From: Alisma plantago-aquatica
Taxonomy: Eukaryota > Streptophyta > Magnoliopsida > Alismatales > Alismataceae
Length of the DNA: 64,000 bases
Reading direction: 5' to 3'
Assembly (NCBI GenBank): GCA_963693085.1
Contig: OY856411.1
Span: 118,197,267-118,261,266, forward strand
Shown: positions 1 through 11,329 of the stretch, piece after piece
Layout: each line of letters starts with the position of its first letter
Position numbering within the stretch: position 1 is the stretch's first letter
The notes under the pieces: generated by a model
What the model saw: only the letters and a program-made list of their open reading frames with translations
Databases searched by the model: none
What the model was told of the DNA's origin: nothing
Translations under genes and position numbers: made by a program

Positions 1-1
1 G

Positions 2-339
2 CCATCTAGGTCGCGAGTTGATGGTAGGACATGCTATGCCTGCGGTCAGATAGGGCATGTCAAGTCAAGTTGTCCCTTCAGAGATGATGAAGTAACACAG
101 CAGCTGAGGTAGAACCTCTAGGAGTCGGTGAGACCACAGCCCAATGGTAGCAGAGGACGAGGACGTGGTTAAGCGTCTCAGGCTGGATCGTCTACTCAAG
201 GAAGCAGAGGTCGCAGACAGTAGGCAACGACTCGATTCTATGCTATGAATCAGCCATAAGCGATAGTCAACTCGCGAGTAGTGACAGGTCAGATGAAGTT
301 ATTTCATTCTGATATGTCTTCTTCTTGCTTTATATCTAT
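2..339 (+). pseudogene. gag: Gag C-terminal remnant of a chromovirus (Ty3/Gypsy), with CCHC zinc knuckle
   Basis: Frame 2 encodes a clear retroviral zinc knuckle at 32-73 (C-x2-C-x4-H-x4-C, read as CYACGQIGHVKSSC), the nucleic-acid-binding end of Gag. A Q/G/R-rich tail follows, as is usual in plant chromoviruses. The frame is broken by stops at 110 (TAG), 119 (TAG), 170 (TAA), 221 (TAG) and 257 (TAA), each one C-to-T change from CAG or CAA. After about 300 the Gag reading fades. No protease D-S/T-G motif is found before reverse transcriptase, so protease and the first part of RT appear deleted. The element begins left of the window. Confidence 0.8.
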
Positions 340-3166
340 TCTGGTAGACCATCACAGGCACATACACCTTATAGAATGGCTCCAGTTGAGATGGAAGAGT
401 TGAAGAAGCAGTTACAGGGACAAAGGTTTCATCCGACCAAGCACATCACCTTGGGAAGCTCCAGTGTTGTTCGTTAAGAAGAAGGATGGTTCAATGCGGT
501 TGTGTATAGATTACCGACAGTTGAACAAGGTCACGATCAATAATAAGTACCCGTTGCCGAGGATAGATGATCTGTTTGATCAGTTGCGTGGTGCTACAGT
601 GTTCTCGAAGATCGATCTACGGTCCGGATATCATCAGTTGAGGATCAAGGTGGATGACATACCAAAGTCAGCTTTCAAGACAAGGTATGGTCATTATGAG
701 TTTGTGGTTATGTTGTTTGGGTTAACCAATACACCTGCTGCTTTCATGGACCTGGTGAACAGAGTGTTTCCTCCGTTCTTAGATCAGTTTGTTGTAGTCT
801 TTATAGATGACATCTTGATCTATAGTCGGGACAGGCTAGAGCATGAGCAACATCTTCGACGAGCGTTGACTCTTCTTTGCCAACATCAGTTGTATGTCAA
901 GTTCAGTAAATGTGAGTTTTGGTTGGAAGAGGTGACTTTCTTGGGTCACGTGATATCTGCTACAGGAGTCAAGGTAGATCCGAAGAAGGTGGAATCCGTT
1001 GTAGATTGGGAACAGCCGAAGACGCCGACAGAAGTTCGTAGTTTCCTTGGCTTAGCAGGATACTACCGGAGGTTTATCAAGGACTTCAGTGTGATCGTGT
1101 TGCCGATGACGAGGTTGACCAGGAAGGATGTACCTTTTGTTTGGGATGATCGATGTCAGCAAGCTTTCCAGAGTTTGAAGGAGAAACTGACCAGTGCTCC
1201 AGTATTGATCTTGCCAGAGCCTGGGAAAGGCTATGTAGTTTTCTGTGATGCTTCCAAGAAAGGTTTAGGTTGCGTGTTGATGCAGGAAGATCATGTGGTT
1301 TCTTTTGCCTCACGACAGCTTAAGAAGCATGCGAAGAACTATCCAACTCATGATTTGGAGCTAGCGTCAGTAGTTCATGCATTAAAGATTTGGAGACACT
1401 ATCTGTATGGGGAAGTGTGTCAGATCTTTACAGATCATAAGAATCTGAAGTATATCTTTACACAGCAAGAGTTGAACATGCGACAGCGACGGTGGATGGA
1501 GTTGATCAATGACTACGACTGCACTATCAAGTATCATCCTAGGAAGGCGAATGTGGTAGCAGATGCGCTTAGTCGAAAGTCTTCTTTTTCTTCCAAGAAG
1601 GCACAAATGAGTTCTCTGGTATGCCATGAGCGAGATATGTTTGTCTCTTTGCGGAAGATGAATGTGTAGATGGAAGTTTCCTCAATAGCTGGACTTCTAG
1701 CACCGATGCAAGTCAAGCCTACGTTGATATAGCAGATCAAAGATGCACAACAAACGGATGATGCGGTACAGTTGATCAAATCAGAGTTTGGCAGCAAAAA
1801 GCATGATGGGTTTCATGAATCCGAGGATGGGCTAGTCTGCTATCGTGATAGGATGGTGGTTCCTGATGTTGATGAGCTGAGGAAGTTGGTGCTAGAAGAA
1901 GCACACACGTCGATGTACACTATGCATCCAGGTGTCACCAAGATGTACCATAGTCTGAAAGACTTGTATTGGTGGCCCGGATTGAAGAAGGATGTAGCTC
2001 AGTTCGTGGCTAGATGCGCGGTTTGTCAGCAAGTGAAGGCTGAGCATCAGAAGCCGGAAGGTACGTTGCAACCTTTGCCAATACCGCAGTGGAAATGGGA
2101 TCATATAACCATGGATTTCGTAGTTGGTCTACCCAAGACAACTAGGAATCATGATTCCATCTGGGTGGTTGTGGACAGACTGACGAAGTCTGCCCATTTC
2201 CTACCTGTGACGACGACGTATACAGCTGAGAAATTCATTCGAGTATATGTTGATGAGATAGTACGTTTGCATGGTGTGCCAGCAACGATAGTTTCTGACA
2301 GAGGTCCTCAGTTCACAAGTCATTTTTGGGAACATTTGCACAGAGCGCTGGGAACACAGTTAAGGTTCAGTACAGCCTTTCACCCGCAGACAGATGGACA
2401 GTCTGAAAGGACTATTCAGATTCTGGAGGATCTCCTTTGAGCTTGTGTTTTGCATTTCCTAGGCAGTTGGGATGTGCTTCTGAGTTTGATAGAGTTTGCT
2501 TACAACAACAATTATCAGCGGAGCATCGACATGGCTCCTTATGAGGCCTTGTATGGAAGGAAGTGTAGATCTCCTTTGTGTTGGTATGAGTCTGGTGAGT
2601 ATTAGCTTTTGGGTCCTGAGTTAGTTCAACAGACAACAGATAAGATCAAAGTGATATAGAAACAGTTGAAAGTGGCACAGGATAGGCAGAAGTCTTATGC
2701 GGACAATCGCCAACGACCTTTGGAGTTCCAGGTAGGAGACAAAGTGTATCTTAAAGTCTCGTCGTGGAAGGGTGTACTAAGGTTTGGTCAGAAGGGTAAG
2801 TTAGCTCCCAGGTATATGGGGTCTTACCCAATCATAGCAAAGGTAGCTTACAAGATAGAGTTTCCTCCAGAGTTGCATAGGTTACATCCAGTGTTTCATG
2901 TCAGTATGCTGAAGAAAAGTCATCCAGATTCAGGAATAGTGGTACAACCAGTTGAAGTTGAGCTTGATGAAGATGTGACCTACGAGGAAGGTCCTGTGGC
3001 GATTCTCGACAGAAGAGTTAAGAAGCTGAAGAGGAAGGACCTGGTTCTTGTGAAAGTTCTTTGGCAGCACCGTGGCATTGAGGAAGCCACGTGGGAGCTT
3101 GAGGAAGAGATGAGGAGGAAGTATCCCTCACTTTTCTCTTCGGATTTTGGGGACGAAATCCCTTAA
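340..3166 (+). pseudogene. pol: Chromovirus pol (RT-RNase H-integrase-chromodomain), interrupted by stop codons
   Basis: Residues just before RT (PYRMAP, about 367-384) are in frame 1. A small deletion near 418 shifts to frame 2, which stays in register to the TAA at 3164. Visible parts are the RT catalytic FIDDIL box (800-817), RNase H (FCDAS near 1240; [10 protein letters not shown] near 1430), the integrase HHCC region (about 1904-2030, ending CAVC), the DDE core (TMDFVVGLP near 2110; SDRGPQF near 2296; HPQTDGQSERT near 2380) and a C-terminal chromodomain-like end (about 2998-3140, EEATWELEEEMRRKYP). Stops in frame are TAG 1667, TAG 1730, TGA 2438, TAG 2603 and TAG 2657. Such proteins copy retrotransposon RNA and integrate it, with the chromodomain guiding insertion to heterochromatin. 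This copy is dead. The clade is probably Tekay/Del. Confidence 0.92.
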
Positions 3167-3172
3167 AGGGGG
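3165..3172 (+). other. Polypurine tract of the first chromovirus
   Basis: AAAGGGGG overlaps the pol stop codon and lies six bases before the TGTAAGGACCC that opens the 3' LTR. This is the normal place for the primer of plus-strand DNA synthesis. Confidence 0.6.
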
Positions 3173-3725
3173 TTAGATTGTAAGGACCCTAACCTTCGTT
3201 AAGGGCTTACCCTGTTTGCTTTACTTAACCCTGGTGCTTTGATGTCTGCTAATCACCTTTAGTGGTGATTAAGGTTTGGTTGTGCTTTGTTGAGAGTCGT
3301 AGGTGCTACTTGCAAATAACCCAAGTTTAGGGTTTTGCGAGCAAGTTTACCACCTTGTGAGGTGTTCCCCTCTCTATTTGCTTCCTCTAGGGTTGAGAGG
3401 AAGGCTTGGGCTTGTTGTTTGAGTTCTTTGGACCTTGGTTGAGTTTGTTTGGGCCTTGAGGTGCCTTGTTTGGGCTTGGTTGGGCCTTGTATCGGCCAAG
3501 TGAGGTGTGTGTCGACCTATAGGTGAGTGTGTCAACCTAGTGCAAGCTTGTTGTGTCGCCCATGGTGCTTGGTTTAACCTTGACCTTGTTTAGTGGACAC
3601 ATGGTGCACAACTTGGACAAGTGTCTTAGGCTTGCTAGGGTAGGTGGCTTGAGCTTGTGGACAAGTGTCCTTTGGGTGGACGACACCTTGCCATGATCCA
3701 CCTTGTTTTCTCCTCCCTTTCCTTC

Positions 3726-3733
3726 TATATAGG
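3726..3733 (+). promoter_or_regulatory. Probable LTR TATA box (TATATAGG)
   Basis: It lies about 550 bp inside the LTR in a C/T-rich context (CCTTCTATATAGG). That fits a U3 promoter with transcription starting near 3760. Confidence 0.5.
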
Positions 3734-4429
3734 TGGTTCTTTCCCTTGCTTTGAGTTCCTTTGATCTTTCGGCTCTTCTCCACCTTGAGTGCACGACACT
3801 CCCTTCCCTTCCTTGCTTGTGTTGTCCGACACACCCTTTGTAGGAACAGCTTGGTGGCCGACACACCCTAAAGGAGCTAGTGGAGGTCGATATGCCTTGG
3901 ATCTCTCCATCTTCCTTGCTTGGTGGTGCGTGGAGCTTGGAGTTCTTCTTCTTCCTTGGAGCTTGGAACTTAAGGCAGGTTGCATAATTTCTAACCCTAA
4001 CTACTCTATCTCTTGTTATATTCTTGTTTACATGCTAGTAGCTTAGTCCTTGCTTAGTAGCCATGATTTGCCGATCCATGTGAGTTAGGGTTTAGGGAGC
4101 AACACTCCTTTCTCCCCTTTTTGGTCTTAAAGAGTGAGTTTGGGTCCTAGTGCCATGAGAATCACCCTATTTCCTAGTCGATTGAGGCGAGATTGTGACC
4201 TAGTGGCTTGAGCAAGACCCTCTTCTCACCATGGGCTAGGAGGTGAGCTCGTCTTGGTGGTGACCCTTCTCTAGGGTTTCAAGTAAGATATTAGGTGACC
4301 TGGTTGCGATGAACCTTGGGTGTTTGGTGCATGTGGAGGTGCTGCCCGACATCCCCCCTCCCCTTGGTCTAGTTTTCCTTTGCAAGGTCTTCTCACCTTG
4401 AATCGGTTGAGAGTTCTACTCTGTGTGGA

Positions 4430-5000
4430 GCGCGCGAGCCAACCCTTAGTTGCCCGGCAGGCTGCACGCTTGGAGCTGCTCGCCCGGTGGGCTTGATCGC
4501 CCGACAGAGATGTGTGCCTAGCTAAGTATAGGACCTTGCATGGATAAACCTTGACGCACGAGCGAGCACTCTGCCTTGCATGCTCGACAGCCCTGCTCGC
4601 CCGACATCAGCCCGTGTCACCCGACAACACTCTGCTTGCCCGATACACCTTGCACACTTGATAGCCTGCACGCCTAGGTGCACGTTGCACTGCTGCACGC
4701 GGGTGGCCTTAGTAGTAAGATGGCTCGTGGGGTGGCCATTAGATGATGAGCGGGTGAGCACTGCCCTGCATGCCCGATAGCCTTGCTCGCTCGGCCAAGT
4801 TGCATGCCAAGAGCATCACACCTTTGCACGACACCCCTGAGTCACCCGACACCCCTTGCTCACTCGACATGGTCAGCACACCCGACACAGTCTGCACGCC
4901 CTTGCACGCATTGTGACTAGCCGATAGACCCTGTTCGCTCGCCTTTGTTTCAGTGTTGCATGCTGCACGCCTGACTCGGTTGCACGCCTGACTCGGCTGC
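4430..5000 (+). repeat. Degenerate GCCCGAC-motif field inside LTR
   Basis: The words CGCCCGACA, CACCCGACA and TGCCCGATA recur about ten times between 4430 and 5000 (for example near 4498, 4590, 4617, 4637, 4840 and 4879). They are separated by short stretches rich in TGCACGC. Spacing is irregular. The GC content is well above the surrounding DNA. Confidence 0.6.
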
Positions 5001-7130
5001 ACGCCATGGTGTTAGGTGAGGGTGAATCTTGCTCGGGATGGTCTTTTAGTGAGGGTTCTGATATCTTTTGTGAGGAATCATTGTGTCGAGGAAACAACCT
5101 AATTGTATATGTCCTTGATAATGTTGGTGACTCTTTGATCACTTAATGGTAATGATAGTGGCAGTGGTTGCAGTAATAATAATGCTAGTTTTGTATGTTT
5201 AGCATGATGTTGAAGCAAGGTGAAGCACATAAATAGTTGCTTAATAATGTGTCTTGTACACGTGATCACCAGTGAATGTATAATTGATAATTATAGCATC
5301 TTAAATGACAGGTTGATGAGTATAGCATATTGAATGTCATCTCATGAGAATAAGCGCAACCCTTATGTTGGCATTATGATTATTGAATATTCTAACCATG
5401 CAGGTGATGATTATCCATGAAGAGGCTATGAGCAATATGTGATGAGTAACATCACCCTAATAATTACTCTGGTTGATGAGATTGCATGTATGATGTGTTT
5501 ATCCCATAATAATGTTACAAGTCGTGAGAGGCAGTGGCACTATGTGATGAGGGATTGAGATCCCATGGTATGTGATGATCCTTGAGATGGATCGGGATGG
5601 TTGGCAAGAGGCCAAGTGATAATATGTGATGTGAGATCTTTGTAATGAATCAGTGAGATGTAAATTGTAGAAAAAGCATAATGTTGAGTTTATGTTGTTT
5701 ACTTTCTATTATATCTTGCATGTTATACAACTTGGTTGAATCTTGCAATCCATCTAAAAGATACTAATTAATCACAGTGAAACCTATCATGTAGTTTGCC
5801 TTGGACATAGATCCATCATCGTTAGGATTTGGTGATGGTGAAATGGGTTCTCCTGCGGGTTAACCCAGAGCGCATATTTTTGAATATGCGAGGTTTCTCC
5901 TAGCCTCAAATAGAGAGGTGAAACGAGTGCAAATGCGGTTGCAGACTCAGGTATGTGATGAGCATGGTGAATATGGCCCATGGCTCTGCATATGTGATAT
6001 GTAATGAGCATGAATGTGTTCATGGCTTAGAGCACGGTGTTTAGGCCCGTGGCTCAGTTTTACTAGAACCATGACCTGTACCGAGGCGGGCTAGGTAGAG
6101 GGTAGCCTGAGGAGCTGACCCTATGGCTAAAGGCCACTTGAGCATGAGACTGCGGTCCTGCTTTGTGTTCTCATGTACTGATCACGAGGGGTGAGGTCGT
6201 GGATTCCGACTCTTCCATTGACCTTGTATGGCACCGGTTATGGGCTTCGCAGCCGAAGGTTGGATTTGAACGGTACAGTTCACTTCCTCAGGGCATAACA
6301 AAACGTAATCCAACCGTTTAGTATACACTGCTTAAGACAAACACGAAACATTGGTTGAGGCCTTATTTATTTAGTTACTTTCTTTACATCTTGCAGTTAT
6401 CTATATGTTCTTCTATGGCAGTAGAACTTAGATATTCTGTCTTGTTAATCATGTTTCACATGTAATACTTGGATATATATGGTAAGCTTAGATAGCTTTT
6501 CTAATAGACTGTTCTTGCTATATCTTCTATCAGATAGCTGCTTAATGTATATGATCTTATGAGGTTTTGTAGTTTTGGCGGGGAGTTATGCCTCCCGCTG
6601 GGAAAATGTACAATTGTCTCACTCCATTTGTTTTACACCCTTTTTAGGTGGTCAAGCTAGACGTGGTGGTGGTCGTGGGGTTGCGGTCGAGCAGCAAGAA
6701 AAACAGTAGAAGGCAAGCTTTGGAGATGCTGCTGTTTTGGATGTTTTGTTGTAGAGTCTAGAGTCATCCCTGTACTCTCAGGTCATTGGCGGTGTTTTGA
6801 CGCTGTTTCACGATGTGCATCCACAGATGTTTTGCATATCCTGCTACTGTCCAGTTGTGGGCCTTATGTATGTATAAACAGGTGATGAACTCATGATATG
6901 ACATGACAACTGTTGTTCTAAGTTATGGACATGTACCCAGGTTGAATGGATATGTATATAACTTGTTTTCTTACAGGATGTGGACTCGAATGTAAATGTT
7001 TTTCAGTTTATTATTTTTCCGCGATCAGTTTTAATTAACCCGTGTTTTCGATAATCTGTGGTTATGGTGATTTCCGCACATTTTTGCGTAACTCCTTGTT
7101 ATCTGTGTGATAATGGGATGTGTTGTCACA

Positions 7131-8100
7131 TAGCCCGATACAGAGGTGTCGGGCGGCACACCATCTCGGGCGGCACGCATGTTGATCGACTATATCGCTC
7201 AAGGACCCTGGCCGATATGCTCATGTCGGGCGGCGCACCCTCTCGGGCGGCGCACCCTCTCAGGCGGCATGCACGACGGGCAAAGCGTATCGGGTTTGAT
7301 ATTGTGTCGGGCTAGGAGCTACACGTTCTATTGTCGGGCACTTGTGTCGCTCATCTACGTCGGCCGATATCGGCCCGCAGTGTTTCCCTAGATGGTCCTA
7401 AGTGAACTATCCCCTCCCTCTCGAGATGAGGAAAAGCTCACCTAGTGTCGCCCGGGACAAGCACTGGGGCACGATACTTGTGCTCTCACAGTTTCCTCGG
7501 AAGATAGCTCAAGCTCCCAACTATCCGAACCTGTCTCTTCGTCTTCCTGTAGCTGCTATTTATAGTCAGATGGATGGGGAGAAGCTATGGTGCTCGAAGC
7601 GCCACATGGCCCCCTTATGCGCGGGTCGTTGGATGGCCGATACAGGTATCGCTCGGCGCAGAAGTGTCAGCTATCGGTCACGTGATGGGCGGTGCGCCTG
7701 CCGGTGGGTGGCTGTGTCGCCTGACAAGCAGGGTTGTCGAGGCGAGCCGGGCTCCCTGTCGGGTAGAAGGCGTGTCGTCCGTCAGCTTCTTCTTGCGCGA
7801 CATCCCTTTGTCATGCGTCATTGTGTCGCTCCACCCTCTCAGGTAGGGGTTGTATCGGGCATCAGGAAGGCCGAAACAGACTTGGACTTATTTGTGGGCT
7901 GGGACGGCCTTATTGCACCAAAATGAGGAAAAACTCTGCAAAAGATGGAAACATTGGATTAAGAGCATTGCTTGGACAATTATTGTGAAAATGCTAATAA
8001 AAGAGAGGAAAATAGCAGAATAGGGCAGTTTTGATAACAAAACTAAGGGCAAAAACATCACAAAAACTGGTGTTATCAGTAACATCTTTGGTTAAGAAAA
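7131..8100 (-). repeat. Probable LTR fragment of another retrotransposon, minus orientation
   Basis: This stretch is GC-rich to about 7926, then AT-rich. It holds TGTCGGGCGGC-type repeats at 7146-7280, the reverse complement of the motif in the preceding LTR. The plus strand reads CTATTTATAG at 7556-7565, which on the minus strand is a good TATA box (CTATAAATAG). Open frames here (for example 7402-7926) match no family I know and are probably chance ORFs in GC-rich DNA. LTR identity is inferred from the promoter-like site and motif style only. Confidence 0.35.
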
Positions 8101-8384
8101 ATTCTACACACAACCTATCATAAACCTAACCACTCACTCAGTTCTCACGATTGTGTGGACACTTGTCCCATACAACCAACAACAATAAAGCAATAAAAGA
8201 AGAGAAAAGTAGAAGAGGGAGAGAAAATTACTTTCCCATAACCTTTAGTCCGACATGTATTTTTTGATGAAATAAAAAGTATTAGATTCTTTGCAAAAGT
8301 AATATCTAACACGACTAATGTTGAATAATCTCGAGAAATAATAATATGAGAGAAATATTTTATCTATATATTGTGGTATGATAT

Positions 8385-8830
8385 GCATGTTCTGGGTACA
8401 ATGCTCATATTTTGGTTACAATACATCATCAAGTAAACATTGACATTGTACCCTAAAATGGGAGTTATGAACCCAGAAAGAAGAGTTGAATATATTTTTA
8501 TTTATCTAAATGATTATATCACCAATGTTTTGGTACAATACCCATATTTGAGGAACACTACTATCATTTTGGGGATGCAATACTAATGTTTTACTTGCTG
8601 AATATTATACCCAAAACCACAAGTACTATACCCAGTATAATTTTAATATTTTAGTGGATGATAAATCCAAGTATAATGCCAATGTTTTGGGGTATAATAA
8701 TTATACTTTGCGGGTACAATACCTATGTTTTGGGTATATTATTATCATTTTGGAGGTACAACACTAATGTTACTCTCATTTTGGAGTACAATACCATATT
8801 TTGTGGGTACTTTACTTTATATACTTCTCC
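8385..8830 (+). repeat. Degenerate tandem-like repeat, core GGTACAATACTAATGTTTTGG
   Basis: Variants of GGTACAATAC followed by ATGTTTTGGG or CATATTTTGG recur near 8396, 8415, 8531, 8574, 8664, 8713, 8755 and 8795. Spacing is roughly 20-90 bp and the copies are poorly conserved. It may be a decayed minisatellite. It also creates long apparent ORFs (8658-9098) that I do not regard as a gene. Confidence 0.5.
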
Positions 8831-9700
8831 CCTTGCTTTTTATATTTCTCATAATATTTTTTCTCCAAAGTACGTCAATATTGGTCTTGTTGGAAGGAGT
8901 TTTATGGGATTAACCTATATCTCTTTTTATTTCAATAAAAAATCATTACAATTTAAAATTTATGAGCAAAATAGTTTTCTCTCTCATATTTTTTTCTCTT
9001 CCATAATGTGTATGCTTTTTGTGCCACATCAGCAATCATCACATCTCCCAACTAGGAATTGGGTGATTGAGTGTGCGGGAGGGTGTGAGCAGTCATAACT
9101 ATTGATTAAAGGCTCTTGGTCACCCAAAGGTAAAGATACACCATCCCATACCATACTCCTTTGATGTCAAAGATACTACCATTGAATTGGGGAATTGTCC
9201 AAATTATCCTCCCTTTATCCATCCAGTGACAACATGTAGTTCAAGAGTGATCATGGATAAAAATAGGAGGGAAAGGCTACCTGATCCTGAAAGGCTTGAA
9301 AGAGTGGAGTATTTTTTAATTGTTAGAGAATTACTTATGATGTTTGGTCCAAAGAAAATCTTAGACATATTCCTATTTTCCCTGTTTGACTGAAATTATA
9401 TGATTAAAATTTTAACAAATAGCTTGATGTTTTAATTATTTTTTGGTTTCTATAAAAAACTTTTCAAAAACTAGGACATAATTAGTTTAGAATATGTCTT
9501 TGTATTTTTATTTCTAGGATAACTTTCAGACATGATTCATAAGAAAATGAAAGTGATAAGAGATATATCACGGAGTGGTTCATTTTGTTGTTATTTTTTA
9601 GATAATGAGTTGGCGTGTACATGGTACTTACTAGTTTGAGGCTATACATGTATCTCTCCTATGGTTGCATGTAGTTCAATAGATTGGTATGACAATGTAA
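8831..9700. other. AT-rich intergenic DNA, nothing recognised
   Basis: No motif, RNA gene or transposon protein was recognised on either strand. Short ORFs such as 9187-9393 have no recognisable content. Confidence 0.5.
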
Positions 9701-9707
9701 GGAAAAG

Positions 9708-10495
9708 GTTTACCCTTACCCTTATCCGCATCGAAGTTGTTTTTAGAGGATAAAGTAATAACCTTATCTAGTAAAAATCTTTATCCTACCCTCACCCATA
9801 CTTCTTTATCTATAACGCTAAATGTGTACGATATTAGGTGAAATGATTAAATCAACATGCATAAATAATTGCAATATTTATAACAATAGTTTTATGTGAT
9901 ATTCCCTATTTCATCTACAAGATGCTCTTAGAGGTAATTAGATGGTAGTAACAATGATTTACACATAGAACAATATTATTTAACTCAAATTCTATTTTTA
10001 CAACCAAGATCTAATTTTGTAGTATATATTTATGGAGAATTTTATTTTTATTTCAATTTTTAACTTTTAAGTAGATAAAACTAATATATTACTCAAATTT
10101 TACTTCTTCACAAAGAATACTAATGTTTAACTCATTTTTTTTGGAAATAAGATCTAACTTTCTTAGTATATAATTTTTTAACAATGATTTTTAATAATGA
10201 TGATAAAAGTGAGATTTGGTACCAATTATCTAATAATTTTTCTACGATTAAATAGTATAAACCAAAGTATCATGGTGAGGGTTGTTTGGGGGGTTTCAAG
10301 CATTGATAAATATTATAGTAAAAAAATTATTTAATCTTGTAGTAACATGTAAATGGGTAAAGCGGGTAGGATAAACTTCTCCAATTACCCTACCCTCTTT
10401 ACATGTAGGTAAATCGGGTAATAGATAAACTAGTGGTGGGTAAATATTATACTTTCTTTACCCTACCTTAAAGGGTAAGGGTGGTGTGGGTAAAC
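9708..10495. mobile_element. Candidate small non-autonomous DNA transposon with GGGTA subterminal repeats
   Basis: The left end reads GTTTACCCTTACCC (from 9708). The right end reads GGGTAAGGGTGGTGTGGGTAAAC (10473-10495). The outermost eight bases are perfect inverted repeats (GTTTACCC and GGGTAAAC). Many GGGTA/TACCC words cluster at both ends (9708-9800 and 10350-10510) and not in the AT-rich centre. Clustered subterminal repeats are typical of hAT-type non-autonomous elements. I see no target duplication and no coding capacity, so this stays a candidate. Confidence 0.3.
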
Positions 10496-10644
10496 ATGGA
10501 ATACCCTACCCATTTATAGTCATAGTACTTACATGACTTATAACAACAGGTGACCAGAAATATGTTAATAATTGATTAATCAAATGGCTTTGATTTTTGG
10601 ACAAATTGGTAAAATTTATTAACTTATTTTTTAATCAGTTAAAT

Positions 10645-11329
10645 GTATATCTTTTTAGTTAAAAATATTGTTTATTTGGTTAACCAAAGTAACCAAAAAA
10701 CACAGTCTATTCAAAAAACATATATATATATATATATATATATATGTCGATATTGTTGTAATTTTATTTAAAATAAATTCCACATTTATATACTATTCAA
10801 TATTTCATGAAATATATAACTTTATATTCACATGCAATACTACTATGATACAACAATTGTTTAATGATTTTTTGAGTAAATTCAAATAATATTTACAAGA
10901 GTGTTATCTAGTCAATAAATTAACCCATCATATTAATCATTAATCGATTAATTCCTAACCAAATTAAATGATACTAACTTGGTTAGGTTAATATTTAAAA
11001 TCTCAAACCACAAATTAAATTTTTAACCAAACATAGTTAAATATATCCAACTGGATCAATCGAATGCTCAACCCCACTTGTGAGTTTAACTTGCAGCAGA
11101 GGGAAGGAAGATTGTGTACTAGACTGGGGTCATCGATTTGGATAGCATGACATGGGGAACATGTATATTGTAGTTGGTAACAGGAGTTGTTTAATTAGAA
11201 TATTACCAATTTTGATACACTAATTAAAATATTTTCTATTTTGTAGAACTTAATAAGTCTTCTGAGTGTTTATCTTGACAACAAGGTAATTTGAAAGATT
11301 TACAGTGACAAATTAACAAGAGAATACTC
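10645..11329 (+). repeat. Left copy of a ~0.68 kb direct repeat flanking the LINE
   Basis: It starts GTATATCTTTTTAG and matches 13149-13816 along its whole length. Shared landmarks are a TTGGTTAACCAAAGTAACCAAAA block, a TA microsatellite, AACTTGCAGCAGAGGGAAGG and a final AATTTGAAAGATTTACA segment. Identity is above 90% by eye. It ends exactly where LINE coding sequence begins. It contains no gene. Confidence 0.85.
10719..10745 (+). repeat. (TA)n microsatellite
   Basis: There are about 13 TA units, uninterrupted. The homologous site in the right repeat copy (about 13225-13237) has only about six units. Confidence 0.95.

Larger units (their letters stand above)
3179..7130 (+). repeat. 3' LTR of the first chromovirus (right end uncertain)
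   Basis: The LTR starts with TGTAAGGACCC just after pol and the polypurine tract. There is no long ORF. The proposed end is ...TGTGTTGTCACA at about 7130, chosen because it ends in CA and a different GC-rich sequence follows. The 5' LTR is outside the window, so the length (about 3.95 kb) cannot be confirmed. Inside are a TATA box (3726), a degenerate GCCCGAC repeat field (4430-5000) and, at 6588-6850, an intron-like acceptor (pyrimidine-rich, ...TTTTTAG at about 6649) followed by a Gly/Arg-rich coding-like stretch. Long LTRs are usual in Tekay-type elements. Confidence 0.6.

Noticed and set aside
7402..7926. 174-codon plus-strand ORF
   Set aside because: Several frames are open here because of GC-rich repeats; the product is low-complexity Arg/Cys-rich and the region has a minus-strand TATA box, so it looks like LTR DNA.
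8658..9098. 146-codon plus-strand ORF
   Set aside because: It is generated by the degenerate GGTACAATAC repeats and AT-rich DNA; no domain.
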